Source: Cannabis sativa
Taxonomy: Eukaryota; Streptophyta; Magnoliopsida; Rosales; Cannabaceae
DNA length: 64,000 nucleotides
Direction of reading: 5' to 3'
Assembly: GCF_029168945.1 (NCBI RefSeq)
Contig: NC_083602.1
Coordinates: forward strand, 68,406,600 to 68,470,599
The first letter of the stretch is position 1; the number at the start of each line of letters is the position of its first letter. Of this stretch, positions 1-11,863 are shown in pieces. The notes under the pieces were generated by a model that saw only the letters and a program-made list of their open reading frames with translations, was not told the origin of the DNA and did no database searches. The position numbers and the translations under genes were made by a program.

Positions 1-63
1 GTATAAGAGCCATTATTCCATGGTTGTAAGGGCCCAATGGAGGCTTGAAGCGAGAACGTTACA
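1..63 (+). mobile_element. Cassandra LTR, 3' end only
   Basis: The window opens inside the last part of a Cassandra LTR. It matches the ends of the complete LTRs downstream (for example 649-709), including the segment ggcccaatggaggcttgaag and a terminal gttaca. It is the right edge of a further array unit that continues outside the window. Confidence 0.85.
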
Positions 64-278
64 AAAAAATATTTCGTTAAAGATTATGGTTCAAATAATT
101 TTTGTAAAGCTTTATATTTTGAAGGTTATGAATAAATAAATGTTTTGTTTTAAAATTAATGAGATCTCATGCTTAGTTATTTTTCATTAAAAAAGTGTTT
201 TATTATCTTTATCTTAAATGGTTTTAAATGGACTAGCTAGTGTGACATCTCGGGAAATCGGGGCATTACAATAAAAAT
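64..278 (+). repeat. 215-bp spacer between Cassandra copies
   Basis: This AT-rich spacer recurs almost unchanged at 1214-1426 and 4306-4519. It ends in cgggaaatcggggcattaca, which resembles the end of a Ty3/gypsy LTR. The last five bases before the next Cassandra LTR are AAAAT, the same five that follow each LTR-internal-LTR unit, so the spacer is host DNA flanking an insertion that was later amplified in tandem. No coding signal. Confidence 0.75.
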
Positions 279-1213
279 TGTGATTGTTAGTAGTCCCGTG
301 ATCCGTAAGGGAAAATACTGGGTAAGCAGTGCAATCCCATACCGCTTGGGGAAGGTCAAGTGGAATGATTCTGAGACTGTGTAGGTATGGGTCTACGCAG
401 TTTAAGAGAGCTTAAATGGATTGATTTGTACTAATTATATCAACAAGGTGCATCTTGTTTTTCGGTAGCCCATCCCGAAAGAACTCCACAGTTAAGCGTA
501 CTTGGCCTGGGGCAATTTTTGGATGGGTGACCTCCTGGGAAGTTTTCCCAGGAAGCGTGTGAGTGAGGACAAAGCATGCTGGAAACACTCGTGGTTGTCT
601 GTAGGGCCAGTCATCAGTCCATGAAGCAGCCAGAGTGGTGTACTCGTGTATAAGAGCATTTATTCCGTGGTTATAAGGGCCCAATGGAGGCTTGAAGTGG
701 GAACGTTAAAAATGGTATTAGGGCCTTGACCTAGCCGGAAGTGTGGTCGACGAGGATGTCAGACCCCGTAAGGGGGCGTGATTGTGACAGTCAGTAGTCC
801 CGTGATCCGTAAGGGGAAATACCGGGTAAGTTGTGCAATCCCACACCGCCTGGGGAAGGTCAAATGGAATGATTCTGAGACTGTGTAGGTATGGGACTAC
901 ACAGTTGAAGAGAGCTTAAATGGATTGATTTGTACTAATTATATCAACAAGGTGCATCTTTTTTTCGGTAGCCCATCTCAAAAGAACTACGCAGTTAAGC
1001 GTGCTTAGCCTAGGGTAATTTTAGGATGGGTGATCTCCTTGGAAGTTTTCCTAGGAAGCGTGTGAGTGAGGACAAAGCACGCTGGAAACACTCGTGTTGG
1101 TCTGTAGGGCCAGCCCTCAGTCCTTGAAGCAGCCAGAGTGGCGTACTCGTGTATAAGAGCCATTATTTCGTTGTTGTAAGGGCCCAATGGAGGCTTGAAG
1201 CGGGAACATTACA
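279..1213 (+). mobile_element. Cassandra TRIM retrotransposon, copy 1 (complete)
   Basis: A non-coding terminal-repeat retrotransposon in miniature. The left LTR is 279-709, the internal segment about 710-782 and the right LTR 783-1213. LTRs start TGTGA and end near TTACA. The internal segment is only about 73 bp. It has a primer-binding site for initiator tRNA-Met next to the left LTR (tggtattagggc, two changes from tggtatcagagc) and a purine-rich tract (taagggggcg) before the right LTR. Each LTR carries a block like plant 5S rRNA (about 466-560 and 968-1060) with the box A-like agttaagcg and the box C-like ggatgggtga. AAAAT flanks both sides (274-278, 1214-1218). It encodes no protein; a host LTR element must supply the enzymes. 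The family call rests on the 5S block, the PBS and the structure. Confidence 0.9.
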
Positions 1214-1426
1214 AAAATATTTCGTTAAAGATTATGATTCAAATAATTTTTGTAGAGCTTTATATTTTAAAGGTTATCAATACATAAATGTTTTGTTTTA
1301 AAAATAATAAGATCTCATGCTTAGTTATTTTTCATTTAAGAAGTCTTTTATTGTCTTTATCTTAAATGGATTTAAATAGACTAGCTAGTGTGATGTCTCG
1401 GGAAATCGGAGCATTACAATAAAAAT
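1214..1426 (+). repeat. spacer repeat between Cassandra copies 1 and 2
   Basis: Second copy of the spacer at 64-278, with scattered substitutions. It starts and ends with the AAAAT duplication and contains the cgggaaatcgg motif near its right end. Nothing coding. Confidence 0.75.
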
Positions 1427-4305
1427 TGTGACAGTCAGTAGTCTCGTGATCCGTAAGGGGAAATACCGGGTAAGCTGCGCAATCCCACACCGCCTGGGGA
1501 AGGTCAAATGTAATGATTCTGAGACTATGTAGGTGTGGGACTACAAAGTTGAAGAGAGCTTAAATGGATTGATTTGTACTAATTATATCAACAAGGTGCA
1601 TCTGGTTTTTCGGTAACCCATCTCGAAAGAACACCACAGTTAAGCGTGCTTAGCCTGGGCAATTTTAGGATGGGTGACCTCCTGGGAAGTTTTCCCAAGA
1701 AGCGTGTGAGTGAGGACAAAGCACGCTGAAAACACTCGTGTTGGTCTGTACGGCTAGTCATCAGTCCATAAAGCAGCAAGAGTGGCATACTCGTGTATAA
1801 GAGGCATTATTTCGTAGTTGTAATTGTTTGAATTATCTTTTACCAGGATCTTAGATCTACTGACAAGTATGTTTATTTAACAACCTAAATAAGAACTTCT
1901 AAAACGATAGATAAAAACACATAAAAGTTAAGAAACCTTACAGTGATGGCAGCGCAATTAAGTGTCTCCTTCCACTCAGATCTCTAACCCTTGATTCCTG
2001 TCTGTAGCAGAGTATGATCAAGATCTGAGCCCGAATGTCCTTCAGCTGGATGTGATCCTTCACAGTCTTCCAATCTATGATTGAGGTACTGTATGCTGTG
2101 TGTGGGCACTTCTCTCTCACAAGGAATTCGAAATTCACTCTCTTTTCTCTCTTGATTTCGTGTGATACAATATGGCATGAATATCAAAGCATTCAAAAGC
2201 ATACCAAGAGAAGAGAGGGGCGGCTTTATATAGGAAAAGGGAATAGCTTAACTTTCCAAATAAACAGTTTCCTCTTTTACTGTGTAATTGATTAACTGCC
2301 TTATTTAGTGTGATCCACCACTTTCCTATTATTGCTAGGCTTCGATTAGCAATTACATGGCAATTAAAATTGAAAATAATAATTGGGAAATTCAAAGCAT
2401 GTGGCCGGCCATGGTGTGTATAGGCCTCACATGGAATTTTGTAATTTCCCCAATTTTATTTTTATTTCTCCAAAAATGCCACTTTTCCAATTCTAACCAT
2501 TTAAATGCCAAAACTAATTATTTAATAACTAAAATAGATTATGAAATAATATTGTCATTTAAAATAATTATTAATTAGACATACAAAGTCTCTTAATTAA
2601 TAATTAAACCTAAAACCCTTTTATTTACAATTTCACCCTTAAACAATGAGAATTCACAAATTAGACATGGTCTAACTTTTAGAATTATAATTGATTAATC
2701 ATAAATCAATTATAGAGTCTTACAAACAGTATGATCTCAACTAGAATGGGGACCATGGATCTATATTGCTGAGCTTCCAATAAGTTGAACCGAATTTACC
2801 AAGTAAATCCCTAACTTATTAATTCCTTGTTGAATCCACTCGTAGAACTTGGAATTGCACTCTCAAACTTATATAGAGCATACTATATGTTTCACGATAT
2901 AGATATGCTATCTCATTTAACCATTGTTATAATCTTAATGTGATTAAAAGATCCTCTATATAGATGATTTACATCGAGATGGGACAAATTTACCGTTTCC
3001 ACCCCTCAATGTATTTTGCCCCTTAAAACACTTAGTTACCTGTAAATGATGTTTTAGTGATCTAATATATAGTCACTGAAACAAGAGCTCATCCATTTAC
3101 TTCTATTTAACTAAGCTCGAAGGGAATCATCACTTGACTTCTATACACCAGTAGAAGCTATAGATTCCATATTTATGTTCAGCACTCCCACTCAGTTATG
3201 CTATCATGTTCCCAAAATATACGTATCACCCTAACCCGAAAGTAGGCTTAACTAATAAATCAAAGAACATGAATAGCACTCCTGAGCCTAAGCATATCAT
3301 GATTTAGATTCTCTTAATCTAAGATCAACTTCTGATATTGACTTGAAAAGATACAACGGTAAGTTTATAATATCTTATCTAAGTTCAATATCGGTCCAGT
3401 CCAATGTATACTCCATACATTCGAAAACTAGTTTACTTTACCAATGTCCTGGAAAGAACATAACACTTACTCCAAGTGTAAGTATACTTCATCGCTGATT
3501 ATCACATCAGTGTAAATCCAAAACACTGATGAACAGGGACTAAGTCTTTTGAATCATATAATCACAATCACATTCCACTGTATTGACAATACTGTAATTT
3601 TGAATGAATATATGTTCTGGATTTAACTGATTTTGTGCACATATTAAATATGTATATTAAACCATAAACATGTAAAATACATGTAAACATAAATCACTTC
3701 AGAATTCTATATTGATAACTAATCAAATTGTAATGGGTTTTATTTAGGGCACAAAACCCAACAGTAACGGCCCCATGGAGGCTTGAAGCGGGAACGTTAC
3801 AAATGGTATCAGAGCCTTGACCAAGCCAGAAGTGTGGTCGACGAGGACGCCAGACCCCGTAAGGGGGGGTGATTGTGACAGTCAGTAGTCCTGTGATCCG
3901 TAAGGGGAAATACCAGGTAAGCTGTGCAATCCCACACTGCCTGGGGAAGGCCAAGTGGAATGATTCTGAGACTGTGTAGGTATGGGACTACATAGTTGAA
4001 GAGAGCTTAAAAGGATTGATTTGTACTACTTATATCAACAAGGTGCATCTTGTTTTTCAGTAGCCCATCTCGAAACAACTCCACAATTAAGCGTGCTTGG
4101 CTTGGGGCAATTTTAGGATGGGTGACCTCCTGGGAAGTTTTCCCAAGAAGCGTGTGAGTGAGGACAAAGCACGCTGAAAACACTCGTTTTGGTCTGTAGG
4201 GCCAGTCATCAGACCATGAAGCAGCCAGAGTGGCGTACTCGTGTATAAGAGCCATTATTCCGTGGTTGTAAGGACCCAATGGAGGCTTGAAGCGGGAACG
4301 TTACA
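1427..4305 (+). mobile_element. Cassandra copy 2, interrupted by a solo LTR
   Basis: The left LTR is 1427-1824 continued at 3769-3801. The internal segment is 3802-3873, with an intact tRNA-Met PBS (tggtatcagagcc near 3804) and an aaggggggg polypurine tract. The right LTR is 3874-4305. The left LTR is split by the inverted copia LTR at 1825-3763. AAAAT precedes 1427 and follows 4305. With the insertion removed, the distance from this start to the next copy's start is 1149 bp, against 1148 bp between copies 1 and 2, so the units are a regular tandem array. Confidence 0.88.
1825..3763 (-). mobile_element. Solo LTR, Ty1/copia (Angela/BARE-like), inverted
   Basis: On the - strand this LTR begins tgttgggttttgtgccctaa and runs about 1.94 kb, to an end complementary to the tgtttgaatt at 1825. 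The same family recurs in this window at 4703, 8310, 15267 and 15734. Flanks are GTAAT and GTAAC, a near-perfect 5-bp duplication, and the Cassandra LTR resumes immediately after. There is no internal region, so this is a solo LTR left by LTR-LTR recombination. The copia assignment comes from the sibling at 8310, which is preceded by copia RNase H sequence. The lineage name is inferred from LTR length and terminal sequence. Confidence 0.88.
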
Positions 4306-4519
4306 AAAATATATTTCGTTAAAATTGTGATTCAAATAATTTTTGTAAAGCTTTATATTTTAAAGGTTATGAATAAATAAATGTTTTGTTTTAAGAATAA
4401 TGAGATCTCATGCTTAGTTATTTTTCATTAAATAAGTCTTTTATTGTATTTATCTTAAATGGTTTTAAATAGACTAGCTAGTGTGATGTCTCAGGAAATC
4501 GGGGCATTACAATAAAAAT
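4306..4519 (+). repeat. spacer repeat between Cassandra copies 2 and 3
   Basis: Third copy of the 215-bp spacer, again bounded by AAAAT on both sides. No coding content. Confidence 0.75.
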
Positions 4520-7349
4520 TGTGACAGTCGGTAGTCCCGTGATCCGTTAGGGGAAATACTGGGTAAGCTGTGCAATCCCATACCGCCTGGAGAAGGTCAA
4601 GTGGAATGATTCTGAGACTGTGTAGGTATGGGACTACACAGTTGAAGAGAGCTTAAATAGATTGATTTGTACTAATTATATCAACAAGGTGCATCTTGTT
4701 TTTGTTGGGTTTTATGCCCTAAATAAAACTCATTTCAATATAATCGGATTTACTTATTAATGTAGATCAGAAATAACATTTAATATTGCATGGTTCACAT
4801 GATTTATTTTATGATTATATGTACATAATGTATAAATTCATCTGAAAACCTTTTCACATACTTGATCCTGTTTATTGTGCCGTCAACACATTGGAAAGTA
4901 AACATGACTATGTGAATAAAGTTTCCTAGATTTATCAGACTTAGGGTTTTACTGATATGATAATCTACAACAGAGTTTACTTGCATTTGGAGAAATGCTA
5001 TGTTCTTTCCAGAGCATTGGTTAAAGTAAAGCTCAGGTTGGATGCATGGAGTATGCATCGGAAGGGACCGATATTGAACTTTGACTTAGATTTATTCAAC
5101 TTACCGTAATATCTATTCAAGTCAATATCGCCTAGTTGATCCTAGATCGAATGATCTTAATCCTGTTATGATTAGGCTCAATCTCAGGAGGCTATTCGTG
5201 TTCTTTGATTTGTTAGTTAAGCCTACATTTAGGCGAGGGTGATACGTACATTTTGGGAACACGGTAGTGCAATTGAGTGGGAGCGCTATCATAAACATGA
5301 AATCTATAGCTTCTATCTGGCGAATAGTAAGTAAAGGATGATCTCCTTCGAGCTTGACCAAACGAACAGAAATGGTGGAGTACACATTTCACATACGCTG
5401 AAATATCATTTATACGGGGTCAAGTGTTTTCAAGATAAAATACATTGTAGGGTGTAACGGTAATCTAATCCCTTTACAGTGTAGATCATTCATATAGAGG
5501 ATCATTGATCACATTAGGATTATAACAATGGATAACTAATGATGCGTCTATATGGTGGAACATATAGAGCATTCTATATACTGAGAGTGAAATTCTAAGT
5601 TCTATGCGTGGATTCAACGAAGAATTAATAAGTTAGTGAATTTTAGTGCTAAATTCTTGATCTACTTATTGGAAGCTCGGTTATATATACCCATGGTCCC
5701 CGCACTAGTTGAGATAATATTGCTTGTAAGACTCATGTAATTGGTTTTGATTAATCAATTATAATTCTTAAATTAGACTATGTCTATTTGTGAATTTTTT
5801 CACTAAGTAAGGGTGAAATTGTAAAGAAAGAGTTTTAGGGGCATATTTGTTAATTATGATACTTTGTATGGTTCAATTAATAAATATGATAAATGACAAT
5901 ATTATTTAATAATTATTTATAGTTATTAAATAGTTAGAATTGGCATTTAAATGGTTGAATTAGAAAATTGGCGTTTTTGAGAAAATCAGATGCAGAATTG
6001 AGAAAACTGCAAAATCCAAGTAAGGCCCATTACTGTACATGGCCGGCCACTTGGTTTGAATTTTTAAACTGATATTTTCATTATTTTAATGCCAAATAAT
6101 TCAAACCTAACCCTAGTGGAATGATATAAATAGATAGTGAAGACTTCAGGAAAATTACACTTAAATTTTCTATTTTTCCTTCAGAGATATACCTGAGCCT
6201 TCTCTCTCCCTATCTTTGGCCGAACCCACTCTCTCTCTCTTCCTCATTGAGATTTTGAAATTCTTAGTGTATGAGTAGTGCCCACACACAGCAAGTGATA
6301 CCTCAACCATAGTGAGGAAGATCGTGAAGAAAGACTTTCAGCAAGAATGAGTTTTAGCATCAAAGATTCAGAGAAAGAGATCCAGGTTCAGATATTGATA
6401 ATGCTCTGCTACAGAAAGGAATCAAGGGCTAGATATCTGAACGGAAGGAGTCATTATGTTCCGCTGCACCCAATGTAAGGTTTCCTAAACTTCATATGTG
6501 TTTATTTCATCGTTTTAGAAAGTTCATATTTAGGGTGTTAATAAACATACTTGTGAGTAGATGTAAGATCCTGGTAAAATAATTTCCAACAGTTTTTCGG
6601 TAGCCCATCTCGAAAGAACTCCACAGTTAAATGTGCTTGGCCTGGGGCAATTTTAGGATGGGTGACCTCCTGGGAAGTTTTCCCAGGAATTGTGTGAGTG
6701 AGGACAAAGCACGCTGGAAACACTCGTGTTGGTCTGTAGGGCCAGTCATCAGTCCATGAAGAAGCCAGAGTGGCGTACTCGTGTATAAGAGCCATTATTC
6801 TGTGGTTGTAACGGCCCAATGGAGGCTTGAAGCAGGAACGTTACAAACGGTATCAGAGCCTTGACCCAGTCGAAAGTGTTGTCGACGAGGACATCAGACC
6901 CTGTAAGGGACGATGATTGTGACAGTTAGTAGTCCCGTGATCCGTAAGGGGAAATACCAGGTAAGCTGTGCAATCCCACACATTTTGGGGAAGGTCAAGT
7001 GGAATGATTCTGAGACTGTGTAGGTATGGGACTACATAGTTGAAGAGAGCTTAAATGGATTGATTTGTATTACTTATATCAACAAGGTGTGTCTTGTTTT
7101 TCAGTAGCCCATCTCGAAAGAACTCCACAGTTATGCGTGCTTCGCCTGGGGCAATTTTAGGATGGGTGACCTCCTAGCAAGTTTTCCCAGGAAGCGTGTG
7201 AGTGAGGAGAAAGCACGTTGGAAACACTCGTGTTGGTCTGTAGGGCCAGTCATCAGTCCATGAAGCAGCCAGAGAGGTGTACTTATGTATAAGAGCCATT
7301 ATTCCGTAGTTGTAAGGGCCCAATGGAGGCTTGAAGCGGGAACGTTACA
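4520..7349 (+). mobile_element. Cassandra copy 3, interrupted by a solo LTR
   Basis: The left LTR is 4520-4702 continued at 6597-6845. The internal segment is 6846-6917 (PBS variant cggtatcagagcc). The right LTR is 6918-7349. A 1.89-kb copia LTR sits just upstream of the 5S-like block. AAAAT precedes the left LTR; a longer A-run follows the right one. In the right LTR the box C-like block reads ggatgggtgacctcctagca, so the promoter copy is slightly decayed. Confidence 0.88.
4703..6591 (+). mobile_element. Solo LTR, Ty1/copia (Angela/BARE-like)
   Basis: 1889 bp, starting tgttgggttttatgccctaa and ending tttccaaca. A perfect 5-bp target duplication, GTTTT, lies at 4698-4702 and 6592-6596. Removing the LTR plus one duplicate restores the Cassandra LTR exactly. 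It holds no open frame worth calling. It is opposite in orientation to its relative at 1825-3763. Confidence 0.93.
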
Positions 7350-8030
7350 AAAAAAATATTTCGTTAATGATTGTGATTCAAATAATTTTTGTAAAGCTTT
7401 ATATTTTATAGGGTATGAATAAATAAATGTTTTGTTTTAAAAATAATGAGATCTCATGCTTAGTTATCTGAAATGGTTTTAAATGGACTAGTTAGTGTGA
7501 CGTCTCCGGAAATCGGGGTGTTACAATATGGTATCAGAGCCTAGACCCAACCGAAAGTGTGATCGATGAGGACGTCGGACCCTGTAAGGTGGGGTGATTG
7601 TGACAGTTAGTAGTCCCGTGATCCGTAAGGGGAAATACCGGGTAAGTTGTGCAATCCCACACCGCCTAGGGAAGGTTAAGTGGAATGATTCTGAGATTGT
7701 GTAGGTATGGGACTACACAGTTGAAGAGAGCTTAAATGGATTGATTTGCACTACTTATATCAACAAGATGCATCTTGTTTTTCGGTAGCCCATCTCGAAA
7801 GAACTCCACAGTTAAGCGTGCTTGGCCTGGGGCAATTTTAGGATGGGTGATCTCCTGGGAAGTTTTCCCAGGAAGCGTGTGAGTGAGGACAAAGCACGCT
7901 GGAAACACTCGTGTTGGTCTGTAGGGCCAATCATCAGTCCATGAAGCAGCCAGAGTGGCGTACTCGTGTATAAGTTCCATTATTCTATGGTTGTAAGGGC
8001 CCAATGGAGGCTTGAAGCGGTTATGTTACA
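7350..8030 (+). mobile_element. Chimeric junction unit: spacer, PBS, Cassandra internal segment and LTR
   Basis: A shortened spacer (7350-7527, ending ggggtgttaca) is here followed directly by atatggtatcagagcc, then by a normal Cassandra internal segment, then by a Cassandra LTR (7599-8030). In the other units the spacer runs straight into the next LTR through ataaaaat. The arrangement looks like a gypsy-type LTR end joined to Cassandra at the tRNA-Met PBS that both families share. The last LTR has its 5S-like block at about 7786-7880 and stops at the junction with copia pol sequence. Confidence 0.7.
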
Positions 8031-8309
8031 TGGAATAACCACTGGTTTTACATTGTGATTACACTAGTGCTATAGCCAATAGTAAAGAGCCTCGAAACCA
8101 CAAGAGAAGCAAACATATTGAGAGGAAATACCACATCATTAGGGAATATGTGGCAAGAGGGGACGTACTAGTGGAGAAAGTTGATACTAAAGACAACTTA
8201 GCTGATCCATTCACCAAAATTTTGACTGTAACTACATTTGAAAAGCACATAGTGAATTTAGGATTAATTGAAATGTATTTATTGTTTTATGTTAGTGCAA
8301 GTGGGAGTT
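8031..8309 (+). pseudogene. 3' end of Ty1/copia pol (RNase H tail), fragment
   Basis: Reading in + frame from about 8058 gives the C-terminal RNase H region of a copia polyprotein, with the motifs RSKHIERKYH and KDNLADPFTK. It is followed by gtgcaagtgggagt, a typical copia polypurine tract, just before the LTR at 8310. Everything upstream (gag, protease, integrase, reverse transcriptase) is missing, because the fragment abuts a Cassandra LTR end at 8030. This piece fixes the superfamily and orientation of the recurring 1.9-kb LTR. Confidence 0.88.
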
Positions 8310-10202
8310 TGTTGGGATTTGTGCCCTAAATAAAACTCTATTTCAATGTAATCTTTTATATTCATTTATCAATAAAGAAACAGATTTATTTTCATTACTT
8401 ATTTAATGTGTTATTTGGTTCATGTGATCATTTATTTATTTACTTGATTTATAAATTCATCCAAATCCTTATCGCATTGATATTATTGTTTATTGTGTTG
8501 TCAACACAGTGGAAAGTAATCTAGATTATGTGATTAAATGTATTCCTATGATTTATCGGTACAAATGGTTTAACTGATAGGGATATCTACAATTTAGTTT
8601 ACTTGCACCTTTGATAAGTGTTATGTCCTTTCCAGGGCATTGGTTAAAGTAAGCTTGGGATGGATGTACGAAGTATGCATGGAAAGGGACCGATATTGAA
8701 CTTGGATAAGGTATAATAAACTTACTGTAATATCTATTCAATTCAATATCACCTAGTTGATCTTAGATTAAATGATCTCAATCCTAAGATGATTAGGTTC
8801 TAGTTCAGTTGTATTATTTATGTTTTTCAGTCTGTTCGTTAAAGTCGACCAATGGATCTTCTCGTGCCATATAGATTAAGGACATGGTAGTTAAATTGAG
8901 TGGGAGCACTAATCATAGATACGGAATCTATAGCTTCTATCTGGACATAGAAGTGAAATGATGATTTCCTTCGAGCTTGGCTTAATAGAGATAAATGGTT
9001 GAGTACTCATTTCAATGATTATATTAGTTCAATAAAGTATCATTTATAGGTAGCTAATTGTTTTAAGGATAAAATACATGGAAGGGTGTAATGGTAAATT
9101 TGTCCCTACTCTATGTAGATCATCTATAGAGGATCATTGATTATTAGGATTATAATAACAATGGATAATTTAAAGCGTATCTATATCGTAGAACATATAG
9201 AGCGCTCTATATAATTGAGAGTGCAATTCCAAATCTATAGTGGTGCAAGGAGGAATTAATAAGTTAGGGAATTTACTTAGTAAATTCTAGATCTACTAAT
9301 TGGAAGCTCGGTTATATAGGCCCATGGTCCCGATACTAGTTGATACAATACTGCTTGTAAGACTCAGTTAATTGATTTTAATTAATCAATTAGAATTCTT
9401 AAATTAGACTATGTCTTATTTATGAATTTTCACTAAGTTATGGCTTAATAGTGAAGAAAATAAATTTTAAGGTTTACTTATTAATTAAGAGACTTTGTGG
9501 AGTCTAATTAATAAATAATATAAATGATAATTTTATTGATAATTAATTATAATTATTAAATAAATAGTCTAAAATTTATAAGATTAAAATTAGAAAATAT
9601 TGTATTTGTGAAATAATATATAAATGGTAAAAAAAAAGGCAAAAATATAATTAGTGGGGCCAACATACATGGTCAGCCACTAATTCCCTATTTTCGTTAT
9701 TATTTTATCATTTTTTATTTCATATAATTCAATCCTAACCCTAAGTAAATTTTTATTAAGAGAATAGGATGGTCTCATAATCCAACTAATGACTCTTAAC
9801 CTAGTTTACAACTTGTCAGACAACTAGAGAGTTCTTGAGACTTTTTCCTCTTCTTTCTTCTAATTTTCGAAATTCTTAGAGTGTTCTTCATAAATTTTAG
9901 ATCCTTTGTGATTGAGTGCATGCCCACACATAGCAAGTCTAGTACTTAATCATAGTGTGTGAGACTGTGAAGAATCCAAACACCTGAAGGAGAATCGGGC
10001 TCAGATCTTGATAATACTCAGTGACAGAACGGAACAAGGGTTAGAGATCTGAGTAGGAGGAGTCATTTATTTTCCTCCAATCAATGTAAGGTTACTCAAA
10101 CTTTATACGTGTTTAAATTCTATTGTTTTAGAAATTCATATTTAGGATGTTAATAAACATACTTGTTAGTAAATCTTGGTCCTGGTAAAAGATAATCCAA
10201 CA
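8310..10202 (+). mobile_element. 3' LTR of a 5'-truncated Ty1/copia element
   Basis: 1893 bp, starting tgttgggatttgtgccctaa and ending aatccaaca. It is preceded by its polypurine tract and pol tail, so it is a real 3' LTR and not a solo one. Diverged from the copies at 4703 and 15734, consistent with separate insertions. The element's 5' part has been lost. Confidence 0.9.
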
Positions 10203-11428
10203 GAATGTGCCTTACAAAACATTTGCTTGGTCCTCACCATGGTAGGCTCGGAGTGCCTAGCAATAACAACCGTAGTCTCACTAGTAGGAAGGTCACTAAT
10301 TGATAAAATTTCCCGACCTATGGGAAACGTAACATGCACACTGTCCTGGACAATGTAAGTCTACAAACTAAGGAGGAACTGCCTCAACCCTTGGTTCAGC
10401 TCCTAAATGAACCGACTGTAAAATTTACTGCCTATTTGCTCTAAATAGTAGTGATGCTAGACTCAAGGGGCTAACAGAAGAACCCCGGAAGAAGAACTGG
10501 ATGAAAGGGCTGGGCGATGGTCTTCGAAGAGAAGACTAAGAAAGTCTTTGTCGATCTGGATGTCACCTCCCTAAAAGTCACGCGGGTTCATCTACACACA
10601 AAAGACAAGGGGAAGTGAGCAACTGATAAAGATGAAAAGACTTAGACAAAGTACTGATCTACTAAACCTTAAGGTATTAGTTAGTATCCTAATGTACAAA
10701 GCCATAGGAAAGAACAAGATCCAGGTGCAAAACCACAAGTGACATTGAGTTTAGATCACTCACTAGCCAAGGTAGACTCAACCTAAGATATGTCGTACAT
10801 AGTTCTTGAAGGAACCAAGTAATGGATAAAGGTGAGACAGGCTCAAAAAGCCATGAGGATTCCTTACTAAGGTCGAATAAAGGCCTGAACTGACCAAATT
10901 GCTAGGACTGAAGCCATGTGTCGGCCTGAGTCCCAAGACAAACCATGCACCAGCCAGAGATTCAAGACCAAAGAAAGTGCCAGCCAAAGTTTCAAGACCT
11001 GGGCATGAACCGGCCATCTCCCTAAACTAAACCCATGTGCTTATTAAAAACTCAAACATTGTTCTTCATGTTCTTCGTGACTCAAAGAGTTAAGAATCAA
11101 ACGAAGCTCAAATTTCATCGTTTTCATTAAGAAATCATACATTATACATCTTAAAGTTGTCATGCGGATTATAACGTAAAAAAGATTACAATCTAACGTG
11201 AGAATCAAGAATTTAAAAAGCTTGAAGTCATCAATGGAAAAATCAATAAAACAATAAGAAAATGAGATTCAAAAATTTACCCACTGATTACAACTAATGG
11301 ATGCTCGTGGGAAGGTCGGATCTTAGAAAAAAAAAAGTAAGAACCACGGGAAAGAAGAAGCTTAAGGCATTAGCTTGCAAGAGGAAAATGAAGAGTTTTT
11401 TTCTTCTTTTCTTGAAGGAAAATTTGAA

Positions 11429-11432
<4 letters not shown>
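10203..11432. other. Unassigned repeat-like region
   Basis: No gene is recognised. 10778-11017 has an open - frame caused by short imperfect repeats of a gccagcca-type motif, like the motif-rich part of the Tat-like LTR at 39199-40405. I read it as decayed retroelement sequence. The rest gives no family signal. Confidence 0.4.

Positions 11433-11505
<73 letters not shown>
11433..11505. repeat. (GA)n microsatellite
   Basis: About 36 uninterrupted GA units. The translated Arg-Glu runs across it are artefacts. Confidence 0.97.
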
Positions 11506-11508
<3 letters not shown>

Positions 11509-11863
11509 TTTAAGTGAAGATGAGAAGGTGCCCAAAATGAACCTTATATAGGATCTGATACCCTGTTTCCTCCAAAAATTTAGTGGGCAGTTACTCTTCC
11601 AACAAAATGGCCATGAAGGATACTATGATACTAGAGCCTATGAGTGGGATCGTGTGAAGCAATCAAAATATATATATTCCCATAATGATTGGCAAAAAGT
11701 CATTTTTTGTCATGAAGTGGGTATGTGAAATGCCAAATATCTGGCCAAAAAAGAGATGCTCGATTAAGGTTTTAATTGCCAGAGCTGAAGTTGAAAAGTC
11801 CTTATCCATACAGACATCTGCACAGGGACTTGTTGGAAAATGGTATCCTAATTTTTGCCCACA
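11506..11863. other. Unassigned sequence
   Basis: No gene or known repeat recognised. Short overlapping open frames on both strands show no family signal. Confidence 0.4.

Noticed and set aside
466..560. A genuine 5S rRNA gene
   Set aside because: Only the middle and box C regions match. The 5' and 3' stems of 5S rRNA and a proper terminator are missing, and the block sits inside an LTR.
412..684. A recurring open frame of about 90 codons on the - strand (also near 4007, 6538, 7732 and 22197)
   Set aside because: It is the antisense of the Cassandra LTR including its 5S-like block. Conservation comes from the repeat, and other copies carry stops.
3769..8030. Counting every Cassandra LTR as a separate solo LTR
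   Set aside because: PBS and polypurine tract lie between paired LTRs, and AAAAT brackets each LTR-internal-LTR unit, so they are paired elements in tandem.
10778..11017. Leu/Gly-rich - strand open frame of 79 codons
   Set aside because: It is produced by short gccagcca-type repeats in decayed retroelement DNA.
11301..11513. Open frame with a long Arg-Glu repeat
   Set aside because: It is translation of the (GA)n microsatellite.
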